64,000 bases of DNA, from the NCBI RefSeq assembly GCF_004634215.1, contig NZ_SMMH01000020.1, positions 1 to 64,000 on the forward strand, read 5' to 3'. The notes under the pieces were generated by a model. The model was not told where the DNA came from, ran no database searches, and was given only the letters and a program-made list of their open reading frames with translations. The position numbers were made by a program, and so were the translations under genes. The DNA is from Deinococcus fonticola (lineage in GTDB: Bacteria > Deinococcota > Deinococci > Deinococcales > Deinococcaceae). Shown piece after piece: positions 24,090-34,779 of the stretch. The first letter of the stretch is position 1; the number at the start of each line of letters is the position of its first letter.

Positions 24090-26243
24090 TTACCGCACCA
24101 GTTCGTGCATTTCCCCGGCGCTGGTCAGGGCGAGCCAGTGCAGGGCGCGGCTGGCGGCGACGTACAGCAGGCGGCGTTCGTACTCCACGGCATTGTCGTA
24201 GGTCTGTTCGTTGGCCCCGGCGACGATGGCGGCGCTGAATTCCAGTCCCTTGGCCAGGTTCACGGGCAGGATCACCAGCCCGCCCTTGTAGCGGTGCTCC
24301 TGGGTGGTGATGGGCTGGGCGTCGGTGTCGAACTCGCGCAGTTCCTCGCTGAGGCGGTCGGCGTCGGCGGCGCGGCGCGTGACGATGGCAATGTTGGTGT
24401 GTCCGGCGGCGCGGGCGTCCTTCACGGCCTGGGCAATCAGGGGGCGTTCATCGGCCTGCCCGCTGTAGCGTTGCACTTCCGGGCCGTCGCGGTCTACGCC
24501 TCTGACGTCGGCGGCGCGGTTGTACGTGCTGGCAATGCGTGCGCCCAGCCCCGTAATCTGCCGGGTAGAGCGGAAGGTGCGACTCAGGGTCAGCACTTGC
24601 GCTCCGGACAGTTGCTCCTGCACGGCTTCCCAGCTACTCGGCCCCTTGTACCCGTGCATGCCCTGGTTCAAGTCGCCCAGCGCGGTGATGTGCCCGGTGC
24701 GGGCGGCACGTTGCAGGAGCGCGTACAGCAGGGGCGAGTAGTCCTGCGCTTCGTCCAGCACCACGTGATCGAAGGGTTCCAGGGTGCGCCCCACGACCCG
24801 CCCGATGCCCCCGGTGAAGGCTTGCACGGCCAGCATCAGCGGGAGTTCAGTCACGTCCGCGTGGGCGCGGCGCGGCGCAGGAATGCCCGAAAGTGGGTCG
24901 GCCAGCAGCAGGCGGATTTCCTTCTCGGTCAGCAGGCCGCTGGCGCCCAGCGCCGCCTGATCGGTGAGGAGGCGCCGGGCCTCGGTGACGGGCGTGGTGC
25001 TGGCGAAAATGCGGCCCAGCAGCGTGGTGAACGGCGTGGAGAGTTGCCGCTGGGCGCTGATTTCCTCGTTTTCAGGGACGTTCAGTTGCGCGAGGGCCTG
25101 TTCTTCCAGCAAGCGGCGGTAACCGGCGCGGTACCCGTCGAGCGGGTCGGCGGCGAACACGTCGTGCAGCAGGCCGAACAGTTGCGCCTCGGTAAACGTG
25201 ACGGTCTGCGGGTCGCGCCCGCGCACTTCCACTCGTTCGCTGAAACTCTGGCCCTGGATGGCGGCGTTGAACTTGTTCCACAGGTGGGTGCGCACCACGT
25301 CCAGCATTCGCGCATCTCCAAGTAATTTGGCTTTGCGCCACGCCAGCGCCCGCCGGGCATTGTCGGAGTCGGTCAGCAGCAGGGTCAGGGTGCGGTCCGT
25401 GACCTCCAGTTTTTCCAGGCCCAGCAGGCCGGTGATCCACGTTTCCGGGGTAGTGACCACCACGCCCTGCAACTCCAGTTCCGGCAGGATTCGCGCCGCG
25501 TAAGCCGCCAGTACCCGGTTGGGCATCAAGACCATGCACGCTTCGGGCCGCGCCTGGTGAATGCCCCGGTCACGGTTCGTCATCCAGGCCAGGCGGTGAA
25601 AGCCGATGGTGGTTTTCCCGCTTCCCGCCGCGCCCTGAATAATCACGGGCGTGCCGGCGGGGTAACGCATGGCCTCGTTCTGCTCGGGTTGCAGCGTCTC
25701 CACCACGTCGCGCATGCCGGCCGTGCTCTGCTCCTGCAGGCGGCGCAGCAGCACTTCCTCGCGCCCGCCGGTGTCGCCGCCCTGCTCGTCGTCGTACAGG
25801 TCGGTCACGCGCAGCAGGTGCTTGTGCGCCACGTCCAGTTGCCGCCGCCGCTTGATGACCCCCTGACCGCCACGCCGGGGTGTCCAGCCCAGCGCGTCCG
25901 AGTAGAACAGGCTGCCCACCTCGGACTCCCAGCTGACGACGCTGTGCGCGCCTTTGGTATCCAGAAAAGCGTGCTTGCCGATGTAAAGTGTCTGCTCACG
26001 CCCGCCCACCCGCACCTTCAGGCTCCCGAAGTAAGGCTGATGAACGTGCACACTCAGCATGGCCGCGTGTTCCTCGGAGGTGTCCGCCATCGTCACGCTC
26101 GTTTCCAGGTCGGCCCCGGTGTTCCGATCCCGGTCTTCCCAGAACTCGATCTGACGGATCATCGCCGCGACCGTCTCGGTTAAATGCTCGCTTTCAACCT
26201 CAAAATCAGGGTGAACTTTCTGGGGGCGTTCCGCAACAGACAT
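24090..26243 (-). CDS. HelD-like superfamily I helicase
   Basis: This 717-residue UvrD/Rep-type protein has the insertion pattern of HelD/helicase IV. The helical N-terminus with IRQIEFWEDRDRNTGAD (about 29-45) leads to a beta-rich domain, then Walker A GAAGSGKTT (204-212), Walker B HVVLDEAQDYSP and motif III GDLNQGMHGYKG. TFRSTRQI (motif IV) and VNLAKGLEFSAAIV (motif V) follow, with YVAASRALHWLALT (motif VI). Related Gram-positive HelD proteins remove stalled RNA polymerase, while the Deinococcus relative is called helicase IV; which role applies here is open. TACCCT (26251-26256 on the minus strand) is 7 bases before the ATG. Confidence 0.9.
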   Translation of the reverse strand: MSVAERPQKVHPDFEVESEHLTETVAAMIRQIEFWEDRDRNTGADLETSVTMADTSEEHAAMLSVHVHQPYFGSLKVRVGGREQTLYIGKHAFLDTKGAHSVVSWESEVGSLFYSDALGWTPRRGGQGVIKRRRQLDVAHKHLLRVTDLYDDEQGGDTGGREEVLLRRLQEQSTAGMRDVVETLQPEQNEAMRYPAGTPVIIQGAAGSGKTTIGFHRLAWMTNRDRGIHQARPEACMVLMPNRVLAAYAARILPELELQGVVVTTPETWITGLLGLEKLEVTDRTLTLLLTDSDNARRALAWRKAKLLGDARMLDVVRTHLWNKFNAAIQGQSFSERVEVRGRDPQTVTFTEAQLFGLLHDVFAADPLDGYRAGYRRLLEEQALAQLNVPENEEISAQRQLSTPFTTLLGRIFASTTPVTEARRLLTDQAALGASGLLTEKEIRLLLADPLSGIPAPRRAHADVTELPLMLAVQAFTGGIGRVVGRTLEPFDHVVLDEAQDYSPLLYALLQRAARTGHITALGDLNQGMHGYKGPSSWEAVQEQLSGAQVLTLSRTFRSTRQITGLGARIASTYNRAADVRGVDRDGPEVQRYSGQADERPLIAQAVKDARAAGHTNIAIVTRRAADADRLSEELREFDTDAQPITTQEHRYKGGLVILPVNLAKGLEFSAAIVAGANEQTYDNAVEYERRLLYVAASRALHWLALTSAGEMHELVR

Positions 26244-26250
26244 AACGAGA

Positions 26251-26310
26251 AGGGTAAAGCGTAAAGGCAGAAGGGTAAAGGGCCACCGGTTCCCGGCCCT
26301 CTGCTACCTT
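26251..26310. promoter_or_regulatory. Divergent leaderless promoters of the helicase and the methyltransferase
   Basis: TACCCT on the minus strand (26251-26256) is 7 bases before the helicase ATG. TACCTT on the plus strand (26305-26310) is 6 bases before the methyltransferase GTG. The two starts are 73 bases apart. Confidence 0.45.
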
Positions 26311-26316
26311 TCATCT

Positions 26317-27519
26317 GTGAGCCGCCCGAAGAACGTCAACGAGAAGAAGCAGAAGGTCAGGTTCTCCTGCGCGGCTGGGCGGGAGAAGGCCGCCCCGCTG
26401 GGGGAGGGCGCTTACGGGGATGTCCGCCCGGCCCTGCTGCCGCCGCGCCTGGATGGACTGCGGGCCCTGACGAAACCGGGCGTCCGGGGCTTCCCGGAGG
26501 TCGACGCGGCGCAGGCGCTGCTGGCGGGCACCCTGCGCAAAGATCGGGTCAAGGGCGAGGTGCTGGACCTGACGGCGATGGGCGGCCTGCTCGCCAGCCT
26601 GCCGGGCGTGACGTTGCGGGCAGTGGAGGGTTCCGCGCCCGCGCTGACGGTGTTGCGCGGCGCCGGTCTGGAACCGCAGGCGGCGGTGCCGGGCGACCCG
26701 TTGTCGGAACGCTGGCCGGAAAAGGCGAAAACGGTGGCGCTGGTGCTGGCGGGCGATCGGGGAAACGCCTACGCGCTCGCGCAGGTAGCCTGGGCGCACG
26801 CGAACACGCCCCCTGGCGGCACGCTTTACATCGCGGGCGACCGCGATAAAGGCTTCGACCGTTACGTCCGCGCGGCCGGAGCCGCCTTCGGCACGGGGGA
26901 AACAGTGGCGCGTGACGGCGGCATGCGCGTGGCGAAACTGGTGCGCCGTCCCGGCCCCACGCCGCCTCTGCCGCCCGCCGAGACTTACGAGGAAGACGGT
27001 CTGAAGGTCGTGGGCTTACCGGGGGTGTTCAGCGCCGCGAAACCGGACAGGGCGACCGCCCTGCTGCTGCGCGAGCTGGAGGGCCTGGACTTCAGCGGTC
27101 AAAGGGTGCTTGATCTGGGGTGCGGCACGGGCCTGATCGGCGCTTGGGCCGCAAAACGCGGGGCGGAGGTGACGCTGGTGGACGCCGACCTGCAAAGTGT
27201 CCGCAGCGCCCAGGCCACCCTGGATGCCAACGGTCTCGCCGGCGAGGTGCTTCACTCCGACGTCGGTGCCGAGCTCGGAGAGCGGCTGTTCGACGTGATT
27301 CTCACCAACCCTCCCTTTCATGTGGGGCGCGGTGTGGTGCTGGACGTGGCGCGGGAATTTATCGCCAGCGCGAACAAGCACCTCAAGCCCGGCGGCACGC
27401 TGTACGTCGTGGCGAATGAGCCGCTGCCCTACGAGAAACCTCTTGCCGACGTGGGGAACGTGGAGGAATGGGTACGTGAAGCGGGCTTCAAGGTCTTGAA
27501 AGTCAAGAAGCCTGAATAA
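26317..27519 (+). CDS. RsmC-like class I methyltransferase
   Basis: This 400-residue protein has two methyltransferase-like halves, as in RsmC/RlmG enzymes that methylate guanine in rRNA. The degenerate N-terminal half (about 1-215) precedes a SAM-binding C-terminal half with VLDLGCGTGLIGAWAAKRG (motif I, about 266-284), VDADLQSVRSAQ, and the catalytic NPPFH (about 330-334) followed by a KHLKPGGTLYVVANEPLPYE tail. This matches 16S rRNA G1207 methyltransferases, but the exact target needs comparison. The start is GTG with a leaderless box. The N-terminus is Lys-rich. Confidence 0.85.
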   Translation: MSRPKNVNEKKQKVRFSCAAGREKAAPLGEGAYGDVRPALLPPRLDGLRALTKPGVRGFPEVDAAQALLAGTLRKDRVKGEVLDLTAMGGLLASLPGVTLRAVEGSAPALTVLRGAGLEPQAAVPGDPLSERWPEKAKTVALVLAGDRGNAYALAQVAWAHANTPPGGTLYIAGDRDKGFDRYVRAAGAAFGTGETVARDGGMRVAKLVRRPGPTPPLPPAETYEEDGLKVVGLPGVFSAAKPDRATALLLRELEGLDFSGQRVLDLGCGTGLIGAWAAKRGAEVTLVDADLQSVRSAQATLDANGLAGEVLHSDVGAELGERLFDVILTNPPFHVGRGVVLDVAREFIASANKHLKPGGTLYVVANEPLPYEKPLADVGNVEEWVREAGFKVLKVKKPE

Positions 27520-27649
27520 AAGGGCACCTTTTCCTGGTTTCTATCGTATTCTGTGCTGTCCATACTGCCTTCTCCTCTTTCCTCGTCTTCAGCGCAGTGA
27601 GCCAACCCCTCTCCAAACCACCAATTTCGGCTAGTCCGTCCCTGTTTGC

Positions 27650-27655
27650 TAGACT
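27650..27655 (+). promoter_or_regulatory. Possible -10 box of rpoD
   Basis: TAGACT in the 221-bp gap before rpoD would give a leader of about 80 bases. No good -35 is seen. Unlike most genes here, rpoD has a clear Shine-Dalgarno, so a leadered transcript is expected. Confidence 0.3.
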
Positions 27656-27740
27656 GACGCGCTCCGGTCATGCCGTTCACCGCGCGGCGTGACCCAAAGG
27701 ATTCCCGTTCTCTTCACTTTTTTCTGTCGCAGGAGGCTGC

Positions 27741-29432
27741 ATGGCACCTGAAAGTAAACCCCGCACCCGCAGTAAAGTTACCGCCCCGGCCCCTGTTCAG
27801 GAAGAACCCAGGATCAAGACCGTGGAGAAACCCCGCGCCCGCACCAAGGCGGCGCGCCAGAGTGATGAGGTCACCGAAGCGAAAGCCCAGGCTCAGGCTG
27901 CGCCCGCCAGGAAGCCAGCCGCAGAAAAGCCGGTGAAGGCTGCCCCGGCACCGAAGGAAACGAAAGCGCCTGCCAGGAAACCTGCCGCCAAGAAAGCCGC
28001 CGACCAGGCCGATGACGCAGCGGCTGCCAGTTCTGGAGCTGCCAAGCCCAAAACGGCCAAGCCCAAAGCGGCCAGGGCCACCAAAAAGGCCGGCGAAGTT
28101 CCCGCTGATGGGAGCAGCGGCGCTGAGGCTCCGGCAAAAGGGAAAGCGGCGGCCAAAGCCCCTGCCAAGGCCAGCGTGGCCAAAGCGGCTCCTGCCAAAG
28201 GCGGCAGCGCCGAGAAGCCGTACTACGCGCATGCCAGCATTCAGGAACTGCTGAAAGCCGGCAAGGCCGCCGGGGTGCTGTCCAGCGAGGAAATCGCGGC
28301 GGCCCTCAGCACCGCCATGGAAGCCAACGGGCTTGACCCGGAAAGCGGCGAGGCCTTCGAGGACATGCAGCTGTTCCTGGCTGGACAGAACATTGAAGTG
28401 CAGGACCTCGACGAGGACGAAGAGGAGGAGGGCGATGAGCTGGAGGGCGAAGAGACCACCGCCGCCGCCAGTGACGACGACGAGGAGAAATACTTCGACG
28501 ACATGCCCCGCGCCGTCAGCAACGACCCGGTGCGCCAGTACCTGCATGAGATCGGGCGCGTCTCGCTACTGACTCTGGAAGAAGAAATTGCGCTGGCCCG
28601 CCGCATCGAGGAAGGCGAGGAAGCCCGCAAAGTGCTGGACGAGGACGTGGAACTGGACGACCGGGGCCGCCGCCGCCTGATGCGCCAGATGGAAGACGGC
28701 GCGGCGGCCCGCCAGGGCTTGATCGAGGCCAACCTGCGCCTGGTAGTCAGCATTGCCAAGAAGTACACCGGGCGTGGCCTGGGCTTCCTGGACCTGATTC
28801 AGGAAGGCAACCAGGGCCTCATTCGCGCGGTGGAGAAGTTCGAGTACCGCCGCCGCTACAAGTTCTCCACCTACGCCACGTGGTGGATTCGTCAGGCCAT
28901 CAACCGCGCCATCGCCGATCAGGCGCGCACCATCCGCATCCCGGTGCACATGGTCGAGACCATCAACAAGCTTACGCGCACGGCCCGGCAGCTCCAGCAG
29001 GAACTGAGCCGCGAGGCCACGCACGAGGAGATCGCCGAGGCGATGGGACCGGGCTGGGACGCCGCGAAAGTCGAGGAAGTCCAGAAAGTCAGCCAGGAGC
29101 CAGTGTCCCTCGAAACGCCTATCGGTGACGAGAAGGACAGCTTCTACGGCGACTTCATTCCCGACGAGAACCTCGATAGCCCAGTGGACAACGCTGCCAA
29201 GACGCTGCTCAGCGAGGAACTGGAGAAAGCCCTGTCCAAACTGACGGAGCGCGAGGCCATGGTCTTGAAGTTCCGCAAAGGTCTGGTGGACGGCCGCGAA
29301 CATACGCTGGAGGAAGTGGGCCAGCGCTTCAACGTGACCCGTGAACGCATCCGCCAGATCGAGAACAAGGCCCTGCGCAAGCTGAAGTACCACGAGAGCC
29401 GCACCCGCAAACTCCGCGACTTCCTCGACTGA
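27741..29432 (+). CDS. rpoD: Primary sigma factor (sigma-70, RpoD/SigA)
   Basis: This 563-residue protein directs RNA polymerase to housekeeping promoters. Its first about 155 residues are an unusual Lys/Ala/Pro-rich tract of repeated AAKPAAKK-like units, resembling histone H1 tails. A short region 1.1-like segment, an acidic run [15 protein letters not shown] (about 231-245), and [20 protein letters not shown] (region 1.2) follow. Regions 2.1-2.4 appear as [31 protein letters not shown] and [15 protein letters not shown], region 3 as [10 protein letters not shown], and region 4.2 as [32 protein letters not shown] (27731-27736) lies 4 bases before the ATG. A terminator follows. Confidence 0.97.
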   Translation: MAPESKPRTRSKVTAPAPVQEEPRIKTVEKPRARTKAARQSDEVTEAKAQAQAAPARKPAAEKPVKAAPAPKETKAPARKPAAKKAADQADDAAAASSGAAKPKTAKPKAARATKKAGEVPADGSSGAEAPAKGKAAAKAPAKASVAKAAPAKGGSAEKPYYAHASIQELLKAGKAAGVLSSEEIAAALSTAMEANGLDPESGEAFEDMQLFLAGQNIEVQDLDEDEEEEGDELEGEETTAAASDDDEEKYFDDMPRAVSNDPVRQYLHEIGRVSLLTLEEEIALARRIEEGEEARKVLDEDVELDDRGRRRLMRQMEDGAAARQGLIEANLRLVVSIAKKYTGRGLGFLDLIQEGNQGLIRAVEKFEYRRRYKFSTYATWWIRQAINRAIADQARTIRIPVHMVETINKLTRTARQLQQELSREATHEEIAEAMGPGWDAAKVEEVQKVSQEPVSLETPIGDEKDSFYGDFIPDENLDSPVDNAAKTLLSEELEKALSKLTEREAMVLKFRKGLVDGREHTLEEVGQRFNVTRERIRQIENKALRKLKYHESRTRKLRDFLD

Positions 29433-29446
29433 ACCACCAAGTCTGT

Positions 29447-29482
29447 GCGCCGCTCCGGTCAACCGACCCGGGCGGCGCTTCG
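29447..29482 (+). terminator. Terminator of rpoD
   Basis: GCGCCGC (29447-29453) pairs with GCGGCGC (29472-29478), with an 18-base loop, and TTCGTT follows. The hairpin is strong but the T-run is poor. Confidence 0.55.
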
Positions 29483-29555
29483 TTAGGCCATTTCGCCTAA
29501 GGGTGGCGGGAATCTGGCCGATGCGTTTCTGAAGTCTTTTCCGCACACTGGCTGC

Positions 29556-30563
29556 ATGACCACGACTACTGTGAACATTTCACCTTTCGACCCGATGACG
29601 GCGCCAGACTCCCAGAAGCTCGCGGTGGGGCAATTGCTGGCCGACGCCTACGCTTTTGCTTATCCGGACGACCCACCCCTTTTGCCGGAAAAAGAAGCCC
29701 TCAGCCTCACCCACCTGACCCCCGGTGAACGGGCCGAGCACTTCGTGATCTGGGACGGTCTGATGGCAAAGGCGTGGGGGAGTCTCAGTTTCGACACGAC
29801 ACAGAACCTGCACGTCGCCCACGCACGCCTCTTCGTTCACCCCAGGTGCCGCCGTGAAGGACTGGCAACGGCCCTTCGCGGCGAACTGGAGCAGGTGGCG
29901 CGGCGTGAGGGACGCAGCACCGTTACCTTCGGCACCAGTTCCAGAGCCCCGGCAGGTGAGGCGTTCGCCCAGCAGCTGCACGCCCAGCCTGCCCTGCCCA
30001 TGAAGGTCAGCCGCCTGGACATTCCCAGCGTGTCCCAGGAGTTGCTGCGGGCGTGGCAGGTTCGCCCCGCGAACGACCCGTACACCCTGCACGTCTGGAC
30101 GCGCATTCCCGAAGCGCACCTGGAGCGCATGGCCGACATGATGATGGTCATGAACACCGCCCCCAAAGGTGACCTGGACATGGAGGACTGGGTCATCACT
30201 CCCGAGATGATTCGCGCCTGGGAAGGCATGATCGCGGAAGCGGGCGAGGTGCGCTACCTGATGGCCGTGGAGGACAGCCGCAGCGGGCAACTGGACGGCT
30301 ACACCGAGGTGTTCTGGGACGCCGAACGCTCGGCGCTGGTGTACCAGGGAGCCACGGCCGTGCGCCCGGCGGCGCGGGGGCTGGGGTTGGGCAAGTGGCT
30401 CAAGGCCGCCATGCTGCGGCACGTGCAGGAGCATTGCCCTGGCGCCCGCTGGATTCGCACGAACAACGCCAACGTGAACGAAGCTATGCTGGGCATCAAC
30501 GTGAGCATGGGCTTCGAGCCGTGGGCACAGTTCACCGAGTGGCAATTGAAACTGCCCCAGTAA
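29556..30563 (+). CDS. Tandem GNAT-domain acetyltransferase
   Basis: This 335-residue protein carries two GNAT-like domains. The first (about 25-150) has [28 protein letters not shown] with the acetyl-CoA loop RREGLA; the second (about 180-335) has [27 protein letters not shown] with RGLGLG and ends [18 protein letters not shown]. Such double-GNAT proteins, similar to mycothiol synthase in layout, act on small molecules; the substrate is unknown. Both acetyl-CoA loops look intact. It appears monocistronic with a strong terminator. Confidence 0.85.
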   Translation: MTTTTVNISPFDPMTAPDSQKLAVGQLLADAYAFAYPDDPPLLPEKEALSLTHLTPGERAEHFVIWDGLMAKAWGSLSFDTTQNLHVAHARLFVHPRCRREGLATALRGELEQVARREGRSTVTFGTSSRAPAGEAFAQQLHAQPALPMKVSRLDIPSVSQELLRAWQVRPANDPYTLHVWTRIPEAHLERMADMMMVMNTAPKGDLDMEDWVITPEMIRAWEGMIAEAGEVRYLMAVEDSRSGQLDGYTEVFWDAERSALVYQGATAVRPAARGLGLGKWLKAAMLRHVQEHCPGARWIRTNNANVNEAMLGINVSMGFEPWAQFTEWQLKLPQ

Positions 30564-30651
30564 GACCGGGTTCGTCGGGTTTCTGCCGCCTGCCTTGGTT
30601 GCTGCCCCTTATCTCCGACGCATCGCCCTTTGATCTGACCGCCCACCTTAT

Positions 30652-30684
30652 AACCGCCCTGTCTGGCTCACCGGGGCGGTTTTT
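30652..30684 (+). terminator. Rho-independent terminator of the tandem GNAT gene
   Basis: AACCGCCC (30652-30659) pairs with GGGCGGTT (30674-30681), followed by TTT. It is just upstream of the leaderless promoter of the next gene. Confidence 0.85.
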
Positions 30685-30700
30685 GGGCTTTCTGGCCTGC

Positions 30701-30706
30701 TACAGT
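30701..30706 (+). promoter_or_regulatory. Leaderless-type -10 box of the TSUP transporter
   Basis: TACAGT ends 7 bases before the GTG at 30714. It lies 17 bases after the T-run of the preceding terminator, so this gene must start its own transcript. Confidence 0.55.
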
Positions 30707-30713
30707 CGTCGTT

Positions 30714-31466
<753 letters not shown>

Positions 31467-31687
31467 CAGGAATTCCGCCCCTCCGTGAGGAAATCATCGG
31501 GAAGGATTGAGCAGGGCGTGGAAAAAGATGGCTGAGACTAATTGGTTCGTGCACATGGGAAAAGATGAGTCGAAGGGTGGCTCTCCCGCATTCACCCGTT
31601 CACTTCATCCCTTTATCTTTTGCCCACAACCGGCACCCCACCGCCCACAACCTTTCTCGCCCCACCTTTCCCACCTCCTGACTCCGG
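31467..31687. other. Non-coding gap before msrA
   Basis: About 220 bp with no plausible gene. The first part (31468-31500), GAATTCCGCCCCTCC with GAAATCAT further on, shows some likeness to 57908-57936 (GAATTCCGGCCCCTC, GAAATAAT). No terminator with a T-run is visible after the TSUP gene. Confidence 0.35.
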
Positions 31688-31700
31688 CACAATGGCCCTT

Positions 31701-32234
31701 ATGACCGAGCAGGCTATTTTTGCGGGTGGGTGCTTCTGGTGTACCGAAGCGGTGCTCAAGGACGTGCGTGGCGTACAGAAAATCGAGAGTGGGTATATCG
31801 GCGGTCACGTGCCGAACCCGGATTACCGGGCGGTGTGTGGCGGCGATACGGGCCACGCCGAAGCGGTGCGCGTCACCTTCGATCCGTCATTGGTGAGCTT
31901 CCGGGATCTGCTGACCCTGTTCATGGTGACCCACGACCCCACGAGCCTGAACCGGCAGGGCGCGGATGTCGGCACGCAGTACCGCAGCGCCGTGTTTCCC
32001 CTGTCGCCCGGGCAGGAGCAGACGACCCGCGAGGTTATGGCGGAATTTGAGCAGCAGGAAACGTTCGGGAAACCCATCGTGACGACCATTGAACCCGCCA
32101 GCGAGTTCTACGTTGCTGAGGACTACCACCAGGACTACTTCGCCCGCAACCCCATGCAGCCGTACTGCGCCGCGGTCATCGCGCCGAAAGTCATCAAGGT
32201 GCGCAAGCACTACGCGGACATGCTGACGCGGTAA
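31701..32234 (+). CDS. msrA: Peptide methionine sulfoxide reductase A
   Basis: This 177-residue enzyme repairs S-methionine sulfoxide in proteins. The active-site GCFWC motif (residues 10-14) and the substrate-pocket Tyr/Glu segments are present ([51 protein letters not shown]). The start at ATG 31701 is chosen over ATG 31692 because a CACAAT box (31688-31693) is 7 bases before it and because the family N-terminus is reached without extension. Two resolving Cys, in DYRAVCGG and near the C-terminus (MQPYCAAV), are available. Confidence 0.95.
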   Translation: MTEQAIFAGGCFWCTEAVLKDVRGVQKIESGYIGGHVPNPDYRAVCGGDTGHAEAVRVTFDPSLVSFRDLLTLFMVTHDPTSLNRQGADVGTQYRSAVFPLSPGQEQTTREVMAEFEQQETFGKPIVTTIEPASEFYVAEDYHQDYFARNPMQPYCAAVIAPKVIKVRKHYADMLTR

Positions 32235-32303
32235 GGGGCCAGTGCAAACAAAAGCCCTGGGCTTCAGCCTGGAGCTGTTTTCCGCCTCACGCCTGATCAC
32301 TCC

Positions 32304-33062
32304 TCAATACAGATATGTCCGCAATGCCAGTTCCAGCAGGGCTTTCTTGACCTCTGTGGCGTCATGCGGGCGTTTGCGCGGGTCTTCACGGGTCAAGGCG
32401 CGCCACAGGGGCGTAAGGGGGTCACGCGTGGGGGGAAGGGCCTCGCCGACTTCCGGCAGTTGGCCGTGGATGCCCCAGCCGAGGAGCACGCCCACGCCGT
32501 ACAGGTCGTTCTCGGGGCCCAGGGAGTCGCCGCGCCGGGCTTCGGGGCTCAGGAAGGCGGCGGTGCCGATACGGGTGGGCATGGCCATGCCCTCGTAGGC
32601 GGGGCCGGACAGGTCGAAGTCCACCAGTTTGGCGCTGCCGTCGGGTTCCACCATGATGTTGTCGGGTTTGATGTCGCGGTGAACCAGCCCCCGGTCGTGC
32701 AGGAAGTGCAGGGCGTCCAGCAGATGCGAGAGGGTCAGCAAGAAGGCCTGGCGTTCTTCGACCAGCGCGGGTTTGCGCGTGTAGCGCTCGAACAGCGTGA
32801 CGCCTCTGGCGTAGGTCGTGATCAGGGCGGGGGCCGTGTCGAAGGTGATCTGCGCCTGCACATGCGCCATGCGGGGGTGGTTCAGATTCAGGGCGTGCCG
32901 GAATTCGCGCTCGGCGAAGAGGGCCAGGTGAGGCGGAAAGATTTTTACGGCGCAGGGCTGACCTTCGCGGGTCACGCCAAAGTATACGACGCTGTGCGAG
33001 CCGCGCCCCAGGAGCCGCACGAGCTTCACGCCGTCACCGATCACGCGGCCCGCGATGGTCAC
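32304..33062 (-). CDS. Eukaryotic-type Ser/Thr protein kinase, soluble
   Basis: This 252-residue protein is a bare kinase domain with no membrane helix or sensor. The Gly-rich loop GRGSHSVV (19-26), ATP-anchoring K40 in CAVKIF, catalytic loop HRDIKPDN (128-135, base D130) and metal-binding VDFD (147-150) are present. The last reads DFD in place of the usual DFG. The activation segment ends with SPE, near the APE position. It is therefore probably active. The start is a GTG. No phosphatase or obvious target is next to it. Confidence 0.88.
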   Translation of the reverse strand: MTIAGRVIGDGVKLVRLLGRGSHSVVYFGVTREGQPCAVKIFPPHLALFAEREFRHALNLNHPRMAHVQAQITFDTAPALITTYARGVTLFERYTRKPALVEERQAFLLTLSHLLDALHFLHDRGLVHRDIKPDNIMVEPDGSAKLVDFDLSGPAYEGMAMPTRIGTAAFLSPEARRGDSLGPENDLYGVGVLLGWGIHGQLPEVGEALPPTRDPLTPLWRALTREDPRKRPHDATEVKKALLELALRTYLY

Positions 33063-33284
33063 GCTGACTCCCCGCAGTCAGGGCGCATGAAAGGCAGACA
33101 GGCGAACGCAGGGGAGACGGGTCACCACCGGCTCCGCGGAGCCAGACCTGATCATGGCAATTTTCGGGGATGAAGCCAGAGGGAGGAGGGGCGGTTCCAT
33201 CGGTTAAACGTTACCTTACGCAAGCGTTAAAAGGGTAGAGGCCCGCTTTGCTTCGCCGTTGCAGGAGAAGTTCTAGCATGGGGC
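33063..33284. other. Divergent intergenic region between the kinase and the amylase
   Basis: About 220 bp. ACGCAAGCGT (33218-33227) is a perfect palindrome embedded in TTACGCAAGCGTTAA, about 58 bases before the amylase start; it could be a sugar-repressor operator. TAGCAT (33274-33279) is 5 bases before ATG 33285. An internal GGCTCCGCGGAGCC palindrome lies near 33130-33143. Confidence 0.4.
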
Positions 33285-34733
33285 ATGCGTGCCACTTTCA
33301 GTCTTACGGCCCTTCTGCTGACCTCCTGTGCGCTGGCCCAGGCGGTGCCCTCGATGGAAGGGCAGGTCGTCTACCAGGTCATGCCCGACCGCTTCTTCGA
33401 CGGGGACGCCAGCAACAACTCCGGCGTCGACCGCTCGAACCTGCGGGCCTGGCATGGGGGAGACCTGGCCGGCCTGACGCAGAAACTGGCCTATATTCAG
33501 GATCTGGGGGCCACGGCGGTGTGGCTCACGCCTATCTACCGGCAGCAGGCGAAAAGCAGTTTCGACACGTCGGCCTACCACGGCTACTGGCCCGAGGACT
33601 TCCGGAATGTCGACCCGCACTTCGGTTCGCTGGCCACCTTCGACACGTTCACGAAGACCGCCAGAAACGCCGGAATGAAGGTCATTCTGGATCAGGTCAT
33701 CAACCACGTCGGCTATGAGGCCAGCACCGTGACGCAGCACCCGGCGTGGTTTCATACGCCGGCGCAGTGTGACGCTGCGGCGGACAAGGACACCGTGTGC
33801 CCGCTGTCGGGCCTGCCCGACCTGAACCAGCAACTTCCCGAGGTGCGGCAGATGTTGCTGGGCAACGCCGACTTCTGGCGCGCACGCGGCGTGGACGCTT
33901 TCCGGTACGACGCCATCAAGCACGTGGATCAGGCGTTTTTAAAGGAACTGCTCGCCCGTGACCGGGCCGCCGGGACGTGGACGCTGGGCGAGTGGTATGA
34001 CGCCGACACCAGCACCGTCGCCCAGTGGCAGAAAACCGGGTTCGACAGCCTGTTCCTGTTCAGCCTGCAAAATGCCCTGAAGCGCAGCATCATGAACGGC
34101 CAGAGCCTGCGCGGCGTGGCAGAAGTGCTGTCCCGCAGCAGCGAGTTGCCCCGTCCCGGCGAGGTGGCGCTGTTTCTCGACAATCACGACGTGCCGCGTT
34201 TCGCGCAGGCCACCCTTTTTGAGGATGAAGCGCCGCCACTCACGCGCTACGGCCTGCGGGCGCTGATGACGCTGCGCGGCATTCCGGTGATCTGGCAGGG
34301 CACCGAGATCGCCATGCGCGGCAGCACTGACCCGGACAACCGCCGCGACATGCGTTTCGAGAACCAGTGGAACGCCAGCGAGAAGATGGTGTTTGGGGCC
34401 ACTAAAGTCGCCATTGCGGCCCGCAAGGCCAGCCCGGCCCTCAGCCAGGGCGAACAGAAGCTGCTGGCGGTGCCGGCGGTCTACGCGGACGATCTGTTGC
34501 TCCTGACCCGCGCCGGGGCAGGGCAGACCGTGCTGGCCGCGTGGCATAACGGCAAGGCGCGCCGCACCTTCTCCCTGCCCCTCAAGAACATGGGCCTCAG
34601 CGCCGCCGACCTGGCCGTCACCCGGTCGCTGTTCAGTGATCAGGACGCCAAAGTCAGCATCAGCCGGGGTTATCTGCACCTGAGCCTGCCGCCCAAGGAC
34701 GCCGCCGCCTTTCCCCTGCACCAGGAAAAGTGA
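33285..34733 (+). CDS. Secreted GH13 alpha-amylase-family enzyme
   Basis: This 482-residue protein has a signal peptide (about 1-19, ending CALAQA) and a glycoside hydrolase 13 barrel that cleaves alpha-glucan. The four conserved regions are visible: DQVINH (136-141), GVDAFRYDAIKH with nucleophile D209, GEWY with acid/base E236, and FLDNHD with D302. A C-terminal beta domain follows. GGAGAAG lies about 14 bases upstream, and a leaderless-like TAGCAT is closer. The next gene is a small lipoprotein. It may degrade starch or glycogen-derived sugars outside the membrane. Confidence 0.93.
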   Translation: MRATFSLTALLLTSCALAQAVPSMEGQVVYQVMPDRFFDGDASNNSGVDRSNLRAWHGGDLAGLTQKLAYIQDLGATAVWLTPIYRQQAKSSFDTSAYHGYWPEDFRNVDPHFGSLATFDTFTKTARNAGMKVILDQVINHVGYEASTVTQHPAWFHTPAQCDAAADKDTVCPLSGLPDLNQQLPEVRQMLLGNADFWRARGVDAFRYDAIKHVDQAFLKELLARDRAAGTWTLGEWYDADTSTVAQWQKTGFDSLFLFSLQNALKRSIMNGQSLRGVAEVLSRSSELPRPGEVALFLDNHDVPRFAQATLFEDEAPPLTRYGLRALMTLRGIPVIWQGTEIAMRGSTDPDNRRDMRFENQWNASEKMVFGATKVAIAARKASPALSQGEQKLLAVPAVYADDLLLLTRAGAGQTVLAAWHNGKARRTFSLPLKNMGLSAADLAVTRSLFSDQDAKVSISRGYLHLSLPPKDAAAFPLHQEK

Positions 34734-34779
34734 GTGGCGCTCTGGGACGGCTCACATTCAACTCGGCTAGGCTCGGGGC

